The translations under genes and the position numbers were made by a program. A DNA stretch of 64,000 nucleotides from Arthrobacter luteolus NBRC 107841 (GTDB taxonomy: Bacteria > Actinomycetota > Actinomycetes > Actinomycetales > Micrococcaceae), in the NCBI RefSeq assembly GCF_001552075.1, contig NZ_BCQM01000011.1:17506-81505 (forward strand), in the 5' to 3' direction. This document shows positions 16,434 to 25,331 of the stretch, piece after piece; the stretch's first letter is position 1, and each line of letters begins with the position of its first letter. Under the pieces are notes generated by a model. The model ran no database searches and was not told the origin of the DNA. It saw nothing but the letters and a program-made list of their open reading frames with translations.

Positions 16434-17672
16434 ATGACGCTCAAGCACAACCATGACCAGATCCAGGCCACGCAGGCGGGGTCCCTGCCGCGCACACCGG
16501 AGCTTATCGCGGCCAACGCGGCCCGCCGGTTCAGTGGGGACGGTTTCACCCTGGAACGCACACCGGAGTTCGAAGGCTTGCTTACCGACGCCGTCGTTAA
16601 CCTGGTCCAGCGCCAGACCGACGCCGGAATCACGATTCCCGGCGACGGGGAATACGGCAAGGCCATGTCCTACGACGTCGACTACGGTGCCTGGTGGACC
16701 TACAGTTTCCAGCGCACAGCCGGCTTGGAGCTGACCGAATTCAACCCCATCCTGGCCGAGCCGGTCCGCAGCGAACCGGGGAACGTCCGGCTGACGTCCT
16801 TCGCGGACCGGAGGGACTGGACGGAGTTCGCGCAGGCGTACCAGGACCCGTCCAGCGGAATCCAGATCGGTAAGAACGCGACGGCGTTCCCGTCGGCGAC
16901 CGGACCGCTCAGCTACACGGGGCAGGAGGCGATTGCCTCCGATATCGCGAACCTCAAGGCCGGCCTGGAGGCTGCCGGAGCCTCCACCGGTTTCCTGACC
17001 GCGCTTTCCCCTGGATCAGCCAGCCGGATCGGCAACGAGTACTACGCCACGGAGGAAGAGTTCATCTACGCGTGGGCGGACGTGCTGCGGGAGGAATACC
17101 AGGCGATTGTCGGCGCTGGCCTGGTGGTGCAGATTGACGACCCGTCCATCGCGGAGAACTGGGACCAGATCAACCCGGAACCCAGCGTGGAGGACTACCG
17201 GAGATTCACGCAGATCCGCGTCGAGGCGCTGAACTATGCGCTGCGCGGGCTGCCGGAGGAGCAGGTGCGGTTCCACGTCTGTTGGGGTTCCTGGCACGGT
17301 CCGCACACCACGGACATCGAATTCCGCCACATCGTGGACCTGGTGCTGTCCATCAATGCCGGTGCGTACTCCTTCGAAGCCGGCAACGTCCGGCATGAGC
17401 ATGAGTGGACGGTCTGGCAGGACACCGCACTTCCGGAGGGCAAGCTGCTGATTCCCGGGGTTGTGTCCCATGCCACGAACGTGGTGGAGCATCCGGAACT
17501 GGTGGCGCAGCGCATCGAACGGTTCGCGTCCCTGGTGGGCCCGGAGAACGTGATCGCCGGGACCGACTGCGGGCTTGGCGGGCGCCTGCATCCGCAGATC
17601 GCCGCCGCCAAGCTCGAGTCCCTGGGCCAGGGTGCACGGCTGGCGTCCGAGCGGCTGTTCTCGCGGGTGTAG
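16434..17672 (+). CDS. Cobalamin-independent methionine synthase-like protein (MetE C-terminal family)
   Basis: 412-residue TIM-barrel methyltransferase of the MetE C-terminal / UROD-like superfamily (COG0620). It has AGSLPRTPELI near the N-terminus. Putative zinc ligands are in FHVCWGSWHGPH (about 280-290) and AGTDCGLGG (about 380). It is half the length of full MetE and lacks the folate-binding N-terminal half, so the methyl donor is uncertain; related proteins methylate homocysteine or transfer epoxyalkyl groups. The ATG at 16434 follows AAAGGA; longer frames run through the leader. The SAM-clan leader directly upstream argues for a role in methionine supply. A strong hairpin follows the stop. 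Confidence 0.8.
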   Translation: MTLKHNHDQIQATQAGSLPRTPELIAANAARRFSGDGFTLERTPEFEGLLTDAVVNLVQRQTDAGITIPGDGEYGKAMSYDVDYGAWWTYSFQRTAGLELTEFNPILAEPVRSEPGNVRLTSFADRRDWTEFAQAYQDPSSGIQIGKNATAFPSATGPLSYTGQEAIASDIANLKAGLEAAGASTGFLTALSPGSASRIGNEYYATEEEFIYAWADVLREEYQAIVGAGLVVQIDDPSIAENWDQINPEPSVEDYRRFTQIRVEALNYALRGLPEEQVRFHVCWGSWHGPHTTDIEFRHIVDLVLSINAGAYSFEAGNVRHEHEWTVWQDTALPEGKLLIPGVVSHATNVVEHPELVAQRIERFASLVGPENVIAGTDCGLGGRLHPQIAAAKLESLGQGARLASERLFSRV

Positions 17673-17680
17673 GTCCGCTA

Positions 17681-17730
17681 ACGACGGCGGTGCCGGACCT
17701 TCCATGTGGAGGTGCCGGCACCGCCGTCGT
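17681..17730. terminator. Bidirectional terminator hairpin between convergent genes
   Basis: Perfect 16-base arms, ACGACGGCGGTGCCGG (17681-17696) and CCGGCACCGCCGTCGT (17715-17730), with an 18-base loop that itself can pair partly. It fills the gap between the MetE-like stop and the end of the convergent DoxX gene. No T run, so efficiency is uncertain. Confidence 0.7.
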
Positions 17731-17733
17731 CAG

Positions 17734-18204
17734 TTACCGGGTGGTGCTCCGCGCGCGGAACGCAGCCCGCAGCGCCCGCCACGCGCCGGTGGACCAGAGT
17801 GCCCAAATCACCAGCAGTGGTTGAAAGAACAGCCGGATCAGCCGTGCCTGGTCCGAGTCCAGTCCAAAAGCATCTGTGCCGGTGACGTACTGCGAAATGT
17901 TGCCCGGGAAAATGGCGATGAAAAACGCGGCGGCAGCCAGACCTGTCGGAACCCTCCGGCTGGGCAGCGCGGCCAGCGCAGCGCCCAGCCCGATTTCGGC
18001 AATACCCGAAAGCAGCACCACGGTGTCCTCATCCAGCGGGACCCAGCCCGGCACCTGCGCCCGGAACTCGCCGCGGGCGAAGCTGAGATGGCTGGTCCCG
18101 GCAAAGACCAGGAACAGGCCCAGGGCGACGGCGGCAGCCCGCCGCCGGCGGGAGGATTTGGGGGCGGGTTCGGTGAGGGCACTTCGCACAGGGCTCGGAG
18201 ACAT
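17734..18204 (-). CDS. DoxX-like membrane protein
   Basis: 156-residue protein with four hydrophobic segments (about 22-38, 60-80, 87-102, 125-142). It includes FAGTSHLSF, LSGIAEIGLG and IFPGNISQYV, the DoxX-family pattern of small four-helix membrane proteins linked to redox and thiol homeostasis. Function here is not known. It is convergent with the MetE-like gene and has the aldo/keto reductase gene upstream on the same strand after a 63-base gap. Confidence 0.75.
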   Translation of the reverse strand: MSPSPVRSALTEPAPKSSRRRRAAAVALGLFLVFAGTSHLSFARGEFRAQVPGWVPLDEDTVVLLSGIAEIGLGAALAALPSRRVPTGLAAAAFFIAIFPGNISQYVTGTDAFGLDSDQARLIRLFFQPLLVIWALWSTGAWRALRAAFRARSTTR

Positions 18205-18267
18205 TTCCCGACGCTAACAGGGACGATCCGGCAGGGAAACCCCGCCGCAGATGTTTCCGGCCAAGAT

Positions 18268-19101
18268 CTAGTGCCCGAAGGAGTCCGAATCCAGGATGCC
18301 GGCGTCCCCGGTATCCAGGGCGGTAAGGCCCGCGAGCTCACTGGCTTCCAGGGAGAAGTCGAAGACGGCCAGGTTTTCCTCCAGATGCGCCCGGGAGGAG
18401 GCCTTGGGGATCGGCACCAGGCCCTGCTGCACGTGCCAGCGCAGCACGATCTGGCCCGGGGTCCGCCCATACTTTTCCGCCAAAGCGGTGACCACTGGGT
18501 CCTGCAGCAGGCCGCCGTCCCGGCCGAGCGGGCTCCAGGACTCGGTGATGATCCCCAGCCGGGTGTTGGCCTGGCGCGAGGCTTCGCGGATGTGCCGGGG
18601 GTCCACCTGGATCTGGTTCAGGTCCGGAATAAGTCCGGCCTCGGCGAGGCGTTCCAGATGGGCAGGCTTGAAGTTGGAAACCCCGATGCCGCGCACCAGG
18701 CCTTCGGCCAGCAGATCGGCGATGCCCTGCACCGCCTCAACGAACCGGTCCTGGTCCGGATTGGGCCAGTGCACCAGCAGCAGGTCGATGTACTCGGTGC
18801 CGAGCTTCGCCGCAGAGGCAGAGAACGCCTGGCGGACACCTTCGCGGCTGTGCCAGCGCTTGTTGAACTTGGTGGTGATGACCACTTCGGAGCGGGCAAT
18901 GCCGCTGCGCCGCAGCCCTTCGCCGACCCCCGCTTCGTTGCCGTAATTCTCCGCGGTATCAAAGAGCCGGTAACCTGCGTCGACGGCGGCTGCGACGGCC
19001 CCGGCCGTTTGGGCATCATCCATGGGCCACGTGCCCATCCCGATGGCCGGCAGCTCAAGTCCGTTGCGGAGCGTGATCGTGGGAGCGGTGGAGTTGGGCA
19101 T
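18268..19101 (-). CDS. Aldo/keto reductase
   Basis: 277-residue NADPH-dependent TIM-barrel oxidoreductase. The catalytic tetrad is visible: Asp and Tyr in DTAENYGNEAGVGEGL (about 47-52), Lys in VVITTKFNKR and His in LLLVHWPNP. The cofactor-binding region IPKASSRAHLEENL near residue 235 is standard for the family. Substrate is not predictable; such enzymes reduce aldehydes, ketones and keto-sugars. The start at 19101 is preceded by AAAGGA. The glucosidase gene lies just upstream on the same strand. Confidence 0.9.
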   Translation of the reverse strand: MPNSTAPTITLRNGLELPAIGMGTWPMDDAQTAGAVAAAVDAGYRLFDTAENYGNEAGVGEGLRRSGIARSEVVITTKFNKRWHSREGVRQAFSASAAKLGTEYIDLLLVHWPNPDQDRFVEAVQGIADLLAEGLVRGIGVSNFKPAHLERLAEAGLIPDLNQIQVDPRHIREASRQANTRLGIITESWSPLGRDGGLLQDPVVTALAEKYGRTPGQIVLRWHVQQGLVPIPKASSRAHLEENLAVFDFSLEASELAGLTALDTGDAGILDSDSFGH

Positions 19102-19143
19102 GGTCCGTCCTTTCACTGCAGGATTCCTGGCAATGCTGCAACC

Positions 19144-20862
19144 CTAGCCAACCCGGCCGCCGACTACAGAAACATCCAGGACCCTGGCTTCCCAGGGCCG
19201 GAGGACATTGGCTTCGCCCGGGCCTGCGTAGTTGCCCAGAACCAGTTCCCCGGCGACCGAAAGATCCGGGGGCAGCTCCAGGTCGCCGTGGGAGACATTG
19301 GCCAGCACCAGCCACTCGGTGTCTCCCAGCATGCGGCGGAAAGCAAACAGGTGCGGATGATCGGCGTCCTCCAGCTGGAAGCCGCCCAGCACCACCACGT
19401 CCTGGGTATGCCGCAGCCGGATCAGGTCCTGGTAGTACCGGAAGACCGATTTCTCCGCGGCCCGGTCTGCCTCCGAATTGATCTGCCGATAATTCGGGTT
19501 GACCTGCAGCCAGGGCTCGCCCGCCGTGAACCCGGCATTCGGGCCGGCGGTCCACTGCATGGGTGTGCGCGCGTTGTCCCGGCTCATCGCCCGCAGGGCC
19601 TCCAGCGCTTCTTCCGGCTGGATGCCCTGGGCAGTGGCCTCGGCGTAGAAGTTCAGCGATTCCACATCCTGGTACTGGCTGATCGAGGTGTAGCCGGCGT
19701 TGGTCATGCCGATTTCTTCGCCCTGGTACACGTAGGGTGTGCCCCGCTGCAGGTGCAGCAGCGTTGCCCACAGGGTAGCGGATTCGTAGCGGTACGCGCC
19801 GTCGTCGCCGAACCGGGAGAGATGCCGTGGCTGGTCATGGTTGCTCAGATACAGGCTGTTCCAGCCGCGGTCGGCCAGGCCGCGCTGCCAGCGGTTCCAG
19901 GACGTCTTCAGGTCCGGCAGGCTGAGCGGGCGGTAGTTCCATTTCCGGCCGCCGATCTGGTCTATGTTCACGTGTTCGAACTGGAAGACCATGTCCAGCT
20001 CGGCCCGGTAGGGGTCGGTGTACAGCAGGGCCTGGTCCACGGTGGCTCCGGGGGTTTCGCCGACGGTGAGGAAATCGCCGTCGCGCCCGCTGAAGACCTC
20101 CCGCCGCATTTCCTGCAGGAACTCGTGGATCCGCGGGCCGTTGGTGAAGTACGGTGCCCCGTCGCCCCAGATGCTGCCCGGTTCCACCAGGCCGTCCGGC
20201 AGGGCGAGGTCTTTGGAAATGAAGTTGATGACATCCATCCGGAATCCGTCGACTCCGCGGTCCAGCCACCAGCGCATGGTTTCATAAACCTCGTTCCGGA
20301 CGTGCGGGTTCTCCCAGTTCAGGTCCGGCTGGTGCGGGGTGAACAGGTGCAGGTAGTACTGCCCGGTTTCCGGTTCGAAGGTCCAGGCCGGGCCGCCGAA
20401 ATGTGATCCCCAGTTGTTCGGTTCGGCGCCGGGCTCACCCGGCTCGAAGCCGGGCCGCGCGTCCCGCCACCAGAAGTAGTCCCGGTACGGGTTGTCTCGG
20501 GACTGCCGCGCCTGCGCGAAAACCGGGTGCTCGCTGGAGGTGTGGTTCACCACCAGGTCCATCACCAGCTTCAGGCCCCGGACGTGCATCTGGCCCAGCA
20601 GCTCGTCGAAGTCCGCTTCGGTGCCAAACAGCCTGTCGATCCGCCGGTAGTTGGAAATGTCGTAGCCGTTGTCCCGCTGTGGTGACTCATGGACCGGGGA
20701 GAGCCAGATGACGTCCACGCCCAGCTCCTGCAGATAGTCCAGGTGCGCGAGGATGCCTTTGAGGTCGCCAACGCCGTCGCCGGATCCATCCGCGAAACTG
20801 CGCGGATAGATCTGATAGACGACGGCGCTGGTCCACCACGCGGGCTCGTGCGGTTCGCTCAT
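19144..20862 (-). CDS. GH13 alpha-glucosidase (oligo-1,6-glucosidase-like)
   Basis: 572-residue cytosolic glycoside hydrolase. It begins AWWTSAVVYQIYPRSFADG and has the GH13 motifs in order: DLVVNHTS, GFRMDVINF (nucleophile Asp), VGETPG (acid/base Glu), SNHDQPR. A C-terminal beta domain follows from about 480. Family members cleave alpha-glucosides such as isomaltose, maltose, trehalose-6-phosphate or sucrose; sequence alone does not settle which. No sugar transporter is adjacent. It may be co-transcribed with the aldo/keto reductase 43 bases downstream. Confidence 0.9.
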   Translation of the reverse strand: MSEPHEPAWWTSAVVYQIYPRSFADGSGDGVGDLKGILAHLDYLQELGVDVIWLSPVHESPQRDNGYDISNYRRIDRLFGTEADFDELLGQMHVRGLKLVMDLVVNHTSSEHPVFAQARQSRDNPYRDYFWWRDARPGFEPGEPGAEPNNWGSHFGGPAWTFEPETGQYYLHLFTPHQPDLNWENPHVRNEVYETMRWWLDRGVDGFRMDVINFISKDLALPDGLVEPGSIWGDGAPYFTNGPRIHEFLQEMRREVFSGRDGDFLTVGETPGATVDQALLYTDPYRAELDMVFQFEHVNIDQIGGRKWNYRPLSLPDLKTSWNRWQRGLADRGWNSLYLSNHDQPRHLSRFGDDGAYRYESATLWATLLHLQRGTPYVYQGEEIGMTNAGYTSISQYQDVESLNFYAEATAQGIQPEEALEALRAMSRDNARTPMQWTAGPNAGFTAGEPWLQVNPNYRQINSEADRAAEKSVFRYYQDLIRLRHTQDVVVLGGFQLEDADHPHLFAFRRMLGDTEWLVLANVSHGDLELPPDLSVAGELVLGNYAGPGEANVLRPWEARVLDVSVVGGRVG

Positions 20863-20930
20863 GGCTGGCTCCTCTCACAGGCAGTGCGTGGGAGTCTACG
20901 CCGGGAACCCCGGGCGGCGGCAGGTGAGGG

Positions 20931-22181
20931 CTAGTCCTCCACAGCGTCACCGCGCACCAGCCGGCGGGTGACCTCGGTGAGGAGCTCGACGCCGCGCACG
21001 GCGTCCTCGTCCCGGGTGAACTCCGCTTCATTGTGCGAGATGCCGTCCACGCTGGGAACAAAGAGCATCACCGTGGGCACGTGGTCCTTGAGGTTGGTGG
21101 AGTCGTGCCCGGCCACGGTCATGATGTCCATGTGGCTGAAGCCCAGGGCTTCGGCCGCGGCGCGGCCCAGCCGTACGCCGGCCGGTGAGTAGGGGTTCAG
21201 CCCCCACTGGTGGGTCAGGGCCAGGGACACCTCGGTCCGCGAGCGGGCCTCCGCCTCGGCAATGCGCTTGCCCAACAGGTCCATGGCGCGTGCCAGCACG
21301 GATTCGTCGGGGGAGCGCAGGTCCAGGTTCATGACCGTCTGGCGCGCGATGGTCACCGGCGAGTTCGGCAGGACCTGCAGCTGCGAAACGGAGCTGTGCA
21401 GCTGGCCGGGCTCAAACTCCTCAGTCAGTTCCCGCGCGGCCGCGATCACCAGCGCCGCACCGTACAGTGCGTCGCGGCGGTCCGGCATCCGGGTGGAGCC
21501 GGTGTGCGACTGGTCCCCGTCCACGGTCACCAGGTACTTGGCCGCGGCCCAGGTGCGGTCCACGAGTCCGACCTGGATGTTCTGCTCCTCCAGGATTTTC
21601 CCCTGCTCAATGTGGATCTCCGCGTAGCGGGCAATGCTGCCAAGCCAGGGTGCGGAGTCCGACGCCGGAGAGCCGGCGGCCAGGGCTTCAGCCACCGTGG
21701 CTCCGGCCAGGTCCTGTGTAGCCAGCGCAGTTTCCAGCGGGAGCTTGCCGGTGAAGACACCGCTGCCCATCATGCTGGGCGTGAACCGGCTGCCTTCCTC
21801 ATTGAACCAGTTCACGACGGCAAGGTTGAACACCGGCGTGAACTCGCCGGCCTCCGCGGCGGCCGCGGCCCGCACGACGGCGTGGGCGGCAGCCAGCACC
21901 CCGTACGCGCCGTCGTACCGGCCGGCCAGCGGCTGGGAGTCCAGGTGGGATCCGAGCAGCACCCACGGTGCGCCGGGCACCAGTTCAGCCAGGCCAAACT
22001 GGTTGCCGGCCGCGTCCACGGCTTCGCGCAGTCCGTGCCCGGCGAGCCAGGTGCTGAACCAGGAGCGGGTGGCGTGGTCCTCCGGGGTGCCGGCCTGCCG
22101 GTCCACTCCGCCGCCCGGTGTGGCTCCAAAGCTGGACATCACGGTGAAATCGGCGAGGAAGCCGGTGTTCGAGGTGCTCAT
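20931..22181 (-). CDS. Zn-dependent amidase, hydantoinase/N-carbamoyl-amino-acid hydrolase family (M20)
   Basis: 416-residue enzyme of the M20 carbamoylase/allantoate amidohydrolase family. Metal-site motifs: GSHLDSQPLAGRYDG (His, Asp), FNEEGSRF (Glu), HIEQGKILE (His), plus GHDSTNL near the C-terminus. It would hydrolyse an N-carbamoyl or related ureido/amide bond. AAGGAAA lies just before the ATG at 22181, which overlaps the stop of the upstream amidohydrolase (ATGA), so the two act in one pathway. The longer frame to 22577 is in the neighbour gene. Substrate unknown. Confidence 0.87.
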   Translation of the reverse strand: MSTSNTGFLADFTVMSSFGATPGGGVDRQAGTPEDHATRSWFSTWLAGHGLREAVDAAGNQFGLAELVPGAPWVLLGSHLDSQPLAGRYDGAYGVLAAAHAVVRAAAAAEAGEFTPVFNLAVVNWFNEEGSRFTPSMMGSGVFTGKLPLETALATQDLAGATVAEALAAGSPASDSAPWLGSIARYAEIHIEQGKILEEQNIQVGLVDRTWAAAKYLVTVDGDQSHTGSTRMPDRRDALYGAALVIAAARELTEEFEPGQLHSSVSQLQVLPNSPVTIARQTVMNLDLRSPDESVLARAMDLLGKRIAEAEARSRTEVSLALTHQWGLNPYSPAGVRLGRAAAEALGFSHMDIMTVAGHDSTNLKDHVPTVMLFVPSVDGISHNEAEFTRDEDAVRGVELLTEVTRRLVRGDAVED

Positions 22182-23839
22182 GGGGTTTCCTTCGCGCTGT
22201 GGGTGGGGTGGAAATCTGGATGCCGGTAGCGTAGCTCTCCGCCCACCATGGTGCCCAGCACCACGGTTGCGCTGATGCGGCCGGGTTCGACGGCGGTGGG
22301 ATCCTGGTCCAGGAAGACCAGGTCCGCGAGCAGCCCGGGGGAGAGCTGTCCCTTTTCCATGTCCGTTCCGGTGGCTGCGGCGGATCCGGTGGTGTACGCG
22401 GCGAGCGCCTGGCCGGCGGTCAGCCGCTCGCCCGGGCCGTAGACAGTTCCCGAGGGCGTGAGCCGTTCGACGAAGGACTGCATCACGTCCAGCGGGCGGC
22501 CGTTGGAAACCGGCCGGTCCGAGCTGCCGGGGAGCACGGCTCCGCGGTTGAGGACGCTGGCGGCCGGATAGGACCACGCGGTGCGCTCCGGTCCGAGCAG
22601 CTCCGCCATACCGTCGCCGAACTCGGTGATGAAGTGCGGCTGCGGGACCAGCACGATTCCGGCGTCGGCAATGCGGTCCAGCTGCTCAGGCCGGACCACA
22701 CCGCCGTGTTCAATCCGGTTGGGGAAACAGTTGGCGCCGTAGGTCTCCTGCGCCTCGGTGATGATTGAAATCGCGTGGTCCACTGCGGCGTCCCCAATCG
22801 CATGCATGGCGATCGGCCAGCCGGCCCGGTAGGCGGCCAGCGCCGAACTCCGCAGCTGCGCCGCGTCCATCTGCAGGTAGCCGTGATTGTGCGTGCAGCC
22901 GACGTAGTCCTCGGACATGTAGGCGGTGCTGCCCAGCAGGGATCCGTCGCTGAAAATCTTGACCGGTCCAAGGCGCAGCCATTCGTCGCCGAGTCCGGAG
23001 CGGATCCCGGTGTCCAGGCCCAGGCCGTCGGGATCGTCGGCGTGGCCGGGAAGCTGGCGCAGGGCGTCCAGGACCAGCATGGGCTGCATCCGGACCTTGA
23101 GCAGGCCCTTGTCCCGGGCCGACTGGTAAGCGGCGAATTCGCGGGGTGAATGGCCGATCCAGCCGCCGGCGATTCCGGCGTCGGTCACGCTGGTAATGCC
23201 CTCGGTGAGGTAGTGGCTGGTGGCCAGCTCGAGGGCACGCTCGATGGTCTCGAGCGGGTAGGGGAGCATCAGGTCCTGGACCAGGCGCATGGCGTTTTCC
23301 TCCAGCAGCCCGGTGGGCCGGCCCGCCGGGTCCCTGGCCACCACACCGCCGTCGACCGCCGCGTCCAGGTCCGCGGACCGGGAAACCAGTGCCAGGGCCG
23401 CACCGTTGAGCGTGCAGGCGTGGCCGGAGGAGTGCTTGATCCAGACCGGACGGCCGCCGGAGGCCTCGTCCAGCCGGTCCCTGTCCGGCTGGGCGCCGCC
23501 GAGCAGGAGGGGGCTGAAGCCGGAGGCGATGACCCACTGATCGGGCTCCAGGTCTGCGGCTGCCAGGCCGACGGCGGCGTACACCTCCTCGAGGGACCGG
23601 ACGGCTCCCAGCGCGGTTTCCATCAGGCCCAAGCCGAACCACACGCTGTGGCTGTGCACGTCATTGAACCCGGGCACCACCGTCAGGCCGCCGGCATCCA
23701 GGACCGCCCGGGCCGGGATCTCCAGATCGGGATCGACGGCGAGGACCCGGCCGCCGTGAATCACCAGGGTGTGTGCTGTGGGCCGGTGCGGATCCTGCGT
23801 CAGGACGCGGGCATTGGTGATCATCAGGTCGGCGAGCAT
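22178..23839 (-). CDS. Amidohydrolase, YtcJ-like
   Basis: 553-residue metal-dependent hydrolase of the YtcJ subgroup (COG1574). It has VPGFNDVHSHSVWFG (HxH metal ligands, about residue 60), KHSSGHACTLN, THNHGYLQMD, MHAIGDAAVDHA and GSSDRPVSNGRPLD (late Asp). YtcJ proteins act on amides, esters or formamides of small molecules. It heads a two-gene operon with the carbamoylase-type amidase and is divergent from a PucR regulator and MHS transporter, so the four likely form a catabolic module for a nitrogenous compound. Confidence 0.87.
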   Translation of the reverse strand: MLADLMITNARVLTQDPHRPTAHTLVIHGGRVLAVDPDLEIPARAVLDAGGLTVVPGFNDVHSHSVWFGLGLMETALGAVRSLEEVYAAVGLAAADLEPDQWVIASGFSPLLLGGAQPDRDRLDEASGGRPVWIKHSSGHACTLNGAALALVSRSADLDAAVDGGVVARDPAGRPTGLLEENAMRLVQDLMLPYPLETIERALELATSHYLTEGITSVTDAGIAGGWIGHSPREFAAYQSARDKGLLKVRMQPMLVLDALRQLPGHADDPDGLGLDTGIRSGLGDEWLRLGPVKIFSDGSLLGSTAYMSEDYVGCTHNHGYLQMDAAQLRSSALAAYRAGWPIAMHAIGDAAVDHAISIITEAQETYGANCFPNRIEHGGVVRPEQLDRIADAGIVLVPQPHFITEFGDGMAELLGPERTAWSYPAASVLNRGAVLPGSSDRPVSNGRPLDVMQSFVERLTPSGTVYGPGERLTAGQALAAYTTGSAAATGTDMEKGQLSPGLLADLVFLDQDPTAVEPGRISATVVLGTMVGGELRYRHPDFHPTHSAKETP

Positions 23840-23925
23840 GAATTCCTAGCAGTTGATGCCGCCCCCGGAGAGGAAGCGGGTAAAGAGGCAGTGCAGTTCG
23901 AGCCAAAACCATTCAACTATGGCTA

Positions 23926-23947
23926 AATGTCTCACTCAATGGACATT
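23926..23947. promoter_or_regulatory. Candidate operator in the amidohydrolase / PucR divergent region
   Basis: AATGTC (23926-23931) and GACATT (23942-23947) form an inverted repeat with a 10-base spacer in the AT-rich 156-base gap between the divergent amidohydrolase and PucR genes. Placement fits a PucR-type operator controlling both directions; the arms are short, so this is tentative. Confidence 0.4.
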
Positions 23948-23995
23948 AGCCGCCAAAATTAGGGATTGGATTATGCATTTTCATAAAGTGACCGC

Positions 23996-25180
23996 ATGAC
24001 TGAAACTCCCGGAACGGCCTTCGTTCCGTCCACCCGCAGCCTCCCGCGTGAGCCTTCCGGCGGCCAGCAGTGGGAGGACCTCATCCAGCGGCTCTGGGTC
24101 CAGCGGGATACCCTGGTGAGCGATTTCCTCAGCCGGTTCGAAGCAGTCTCCTACGACGACGCCCGGGTTCCGCCGGAAGATGTCTACCAAACCGCCGTGG
24201 ACACCATGGACATGTTCCTGTACCAGATGGCGGGCTTTGAACTCCCCCCGGATCTGCGGAACCTGCCGCGTGAGGTTGCTGCCCGGCGGGCGGCCCAGGG
24301 AGTGCCCCTGCACTCCTTCCTCGAGGCGGTCCGCAACGATTTCCGGGTGCTGTGGAAAGGCCTGGAACGCGTGGCAGACGGGGACGGTGTGACGGTGCTG
24401 GTCTCCAACATGGACCGGGTGATGGATGTGGTGGAAGGTTATGTCTCCAGCATTCAGCAGTCCTTTGTTGAGGCTGAGGCCCTCCTGGCACGGGACAAAC
24501 AGCTTTACCGCCAGCGGCTGATCTCCCGCCTGTTTACCGGGGAACCGAAATCCGGCAAGGATATCGAGGACATCTGCGCCGGCGTAGGGGTCAAACCCCT
24601 CGACGTCTTTGAAGTGATAGCCGTCATTGGGGACGCCGTTCCGGCGGCCCAGCGGGCCTTCCTGAATGACCGCCGGTGCCACTCCTATGACCGTGCGGGC
24701 GTCCTCTATGTGTTCAGGGTCCAGCGCCGGGGCCATGCCTGGCTTGACGAACCGCCGCCGTTCCCTGCCGGGTACGTGCAGGACGTCGCCGGGCTGGCGG
24801 CGGTTCCCGGAGCCGCGGCCTCGGCCCTCGTGCTGGCGCGGAGCGGTGCATCCGGCCTGCAGACCATGGATGAGGCCTGGATGCGCATCGCCGCTGACCT
24901 CCTGGAACAAACCCTTCCCGGGTTCTGTGCCGCGGTGCATGAGGCGATGGCCCGCTGCACCGAACATGAACGCCAGCGCCTGCTGCAGGTGGCGGAAAGC
25001 TATGCCCGGACCGGTTCCATCAAGGAGACCGCCGAGGAACTGTACTGCCACCGCAATACCGTGGTGAACCGGCTGCATTCACTTCAGCAGGTCATTGGCC
25101 TGGACCTGGCGGTCCCGGGTCAGGCGGCGAAGGCCCTGATAGCGCTCAGCTCGCTCCCGGAATTTCCCCGCACTGTTTAA
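23996..25180 (+). CDS. PucR/CdaR-family transcriptional regulator
   Basis: 394-residue regulator. The C-terminal helix-turn-helix of the PucR family is seen as VAESYARTGSIKETAEEL then HRNTVVNRLHSLQQVIGLDL (residues about 335-380). The N-terminal ~150 residues form an alpha-helical sensory region and the middle a GGDEF-like CdaR domain. PucR proteins usually activate purine, allantoin or amino-acid catabolism. Divergence from the amidohydrolase/carbamoylase operon and tandem position with the MHS transporter indicate that it controls them. Confidence 0.87.
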   Translation: MTETPGTAFVPSTRSLPREPSGGQQWEDLIQRLWVQRDTLVSDFLSRFEAVSYDDARVPPEDVYQTAVDTMDMFLYQMAGFELPPDLRNLPREVAARRAAQGVPLHSFLEAVRNDFRVLWKGLERVADGDGVTVLVSNMDRVMDVVEGYVSSIQQSFVEAEALLARDKQLYRQRLISRLFTGEPKSGKDIEDICAGVGVKPLDVFEVIAVIGDAVPAAQRAFLNDRRCHSYDRAGVLYVFRVQRRGHAWLDEPPPFPAGYVQDVAGLAAVPGAAASALVLARSGASGLQTMDEAWMRIAADLLEQTLPGFCAAVHEAMARCTEHERQRLLQVAESYARTGSIKETAEELYCHRNTVVNRLHSLQQVIGLDLAVPGQAAKALIALSSLPEFPRTV

Positions 25181-25331
25181 ATGCCCAAACTTTGGGTGAA
25201 AGGTGGGTGAAATTTGTCATTGTTTGTGGAAATGCCGCCTGACTACGCTCAGGAAGAGACCTCCCACAGCCGGCCCAGCAGCCATTTCCATTCCTTGACT
25301 GCGGCAGCGGCCACCTTGAAAGGCACCACTC

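Noticed and set aside
17575..20406. Long plus-strand open frame of 943 codons
   Set aside because: It lies antisense to the DoxX, aldo/keto reductase and GH13 genes, has low-complexity composition and no domain; it is a GC-rich shadow frame.
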